A stretch of DNA of 64,000 bases from Shimia ponticola (GTDB taxonomy: Bacteria > Pseudomonadota > Alphaproteobacteria > Rhodobacterales > Rhodobacteraceae), in contig NZ_VCDK01000003.1 in assembly GCF_007995215.1 (NCBI RefSeq), forward strand, positions 806,001 through 870,000, given 5' to 3'. Positions 63,496 to 64,000 of this stretch are shown in pieces (position 1 is the first letter of the stretch; each line of letters opens with the position of its first letter). A program made the position numbers and the translations under genes. Under the pieces are notes generated by a model. The model did not search any database. It had not been told where the DNA came from and saw nothing but the letters and a program-made list of their open reading frames with translations.

Positions 63496-64000
63496 ATGAA
63501 ACTCGTCTGGATGGGGCACGCCTCATTTCGTCTGGAGGCCGCAGGACAAATTATCCTGATCGACCCCTGGATCAACGGAAACCCAATGCTCACAGCAGAT
63601 CAAGTGGAACAAGCGCTGGACGGTGCGACCCATATTCTGGTCACCCATGGCCACTTTGATCACGCGACAGACGTGGTTGAAGTGTCCCAAAAGACCGGAG
63701 CCCCGGTCTCGGGCATCGTTGAATTGGCCGGTACGTTACACGATCAGGGCGCCGTGGAGGGATATGCCTTTAACAAGGGCGGCACGGTCGATGTGGGCGA
63801 CGTGAAAGTTAGCCTTGTGCCTGCCTCACACTCCTCGTCCATGAAGGTGGACGGCACCGGTCGATACATGGGTGCCGAATGCGGGTTCATGATCAAGGCC
63901 GAGGGCAAGACAATCTATGTCTCGGGCGACACAGATATCATGGCCGACATGGATTGGATGGCTGACTATTATAAGCCGCAGGTCGGAATTCTGTCAGCGG
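63496..64000 (+). CDS. UPF0173 metal-dependent hydrolase, N-terminal part (cut by window edge)
   Basis: About 168 residues of a metallo-beta-lactamase-fold hydrolase, running off the right edge. The signature 'THGHFDHATDVVEV' (about 51-64) is the zinc-binding HxHxDH; 'MKLVWMGHASFRLEAAG' and 'LIDPWINGNP' are the usual UPF0173 N-terminus. GGAG lies six bases before ATG 63496. Substrate unknown. Confidence 0.93.
   Translation, partial: MKLVWMGHASFRLEAAGQIILIDPWINGNPMLTADQVEQALDGATHILVTHGHFDHATDVVEVSQKTGAPVSGIVELAGTLHDQGAVEGYAFNKGGTVDVGDVKVSLVPASHSSSMKVDGTGRYMGAECGFMIKAEGKTIYVSGDTDIMADMDWMADYYKPQVGILSA

Noticed and set aside
1-64000. tRNA genes, CRISPR arrays, insertion sequences, prophage
   Set aside because: No TTCGAATC-type T-arm with a matching acceptor stem, no regularly spaced repeats, and no transposase, integrase or phage structural protein was found by reading.

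Overview
The window reads as a chromosomal segment of an alphaproteobacterium of the Rhodobacteraceae (Roseobacter group). The basis is high GC, dense gene packing with 1-8 base overlaps, a propionyl-CoA carboxylase locus with a PccR/ScfR-type regulator and TTTGCAAA operators, a short alphaproteobacterial-type ProS, an HdaA-like protein, DUF1127 and DUF2937 proteins, and Roseobacter-style intergenic palindromes. Gene identities come from reading protein motifs; no database search was possible. No tRNA, rRNA, CRISPR array, insertion sequence or prophage was seen.

Layout. 1-4.5 kb: end of a MATE exporter, a DUF2461 protein, a 2OG-Fe(II) oxygenase and parE. 4.5-6.8 kb: the one region that looks accessory. 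It holds a lower-GC orphan gene, a block of inverted repeats, a minus-strand transcript with a 23-residue reading frame followed by hairpins carrying CCUCC-rich (anti-Shine-Dalgarno) loops and an intrinsic terminator (a CcsR/'cuckoo'-like sRNA locus), and a small protein with avidin-like sequence features. 6.9-11.3 kb: two paralogous c-type cytochromes, a small DMT protein, a secreted protein, an Ldh-family dehydrogenase and an acidic RTX-repeat protein. 11.3-15.9 kb: proS, a DUF2937-peroxiredoxin-like fusion, lolC/E and lolD, all on the minus strand. 16-18 kb: fasciclin protein and MmgE/PrpD protein. 18.2-23.9 kb: AI-2E family permease, HdaA-like protein, ppk1 and ppx in one plus-strand run. 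23.9-27 kb: five-gene minus-strand cluster (VOC, GNAT, TerB-DnaJ, EEP nuclease, small exported protein).

27-39.7 kb is the propionyl-CoA to succinyl-CoA module: methylmalonyl-CoA mutase, pccA (biotin carboxylase/biotin carrier), pccB (carboxyltransferase) and a PccR-type regulator. Interspersed are small lipoproteins, a RidA protein, a sulfotransferase-like protein and an MFS exporter. TTTGCAAA half-sites lie upstream of pccB and of pccR. 39.8-49.5 kb: EamA transporters, YebC-type regulator, CPA2 antiporter, SLC13 permease, a YmdB-type phosphoesterase, 5-FCL and MgtE. 49.6-53.5 kb: purine salvage (guanine deaminase, 8-oxoguanine deaminase), a HisN-type phosphatase and an XRE regulator. 53.7-64 kb: quinone reductase/LysR pair, DUF1127, Bax-inhibitor-1 protein, MAPEG, a HIT-GNAT-kinase-like operon, rpmG, rnpB, cell-wall amidase, excalibur lipoprotein, gatA/gatC, a ceramidase-type membrane protein and a truncated UPF0173 hydrolase.

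The strongest leads for new biology are the hairpin/anti-SD RNA locus at 5.7-6.1 kb with its 23-residue ORF, the avidin-like small protein next to it, the peroxiredoxin-like fusion that has lost its first cysteine, and a hairpin that would sequester the ribosome-binding site of the EamA gene at 46.6 kb.
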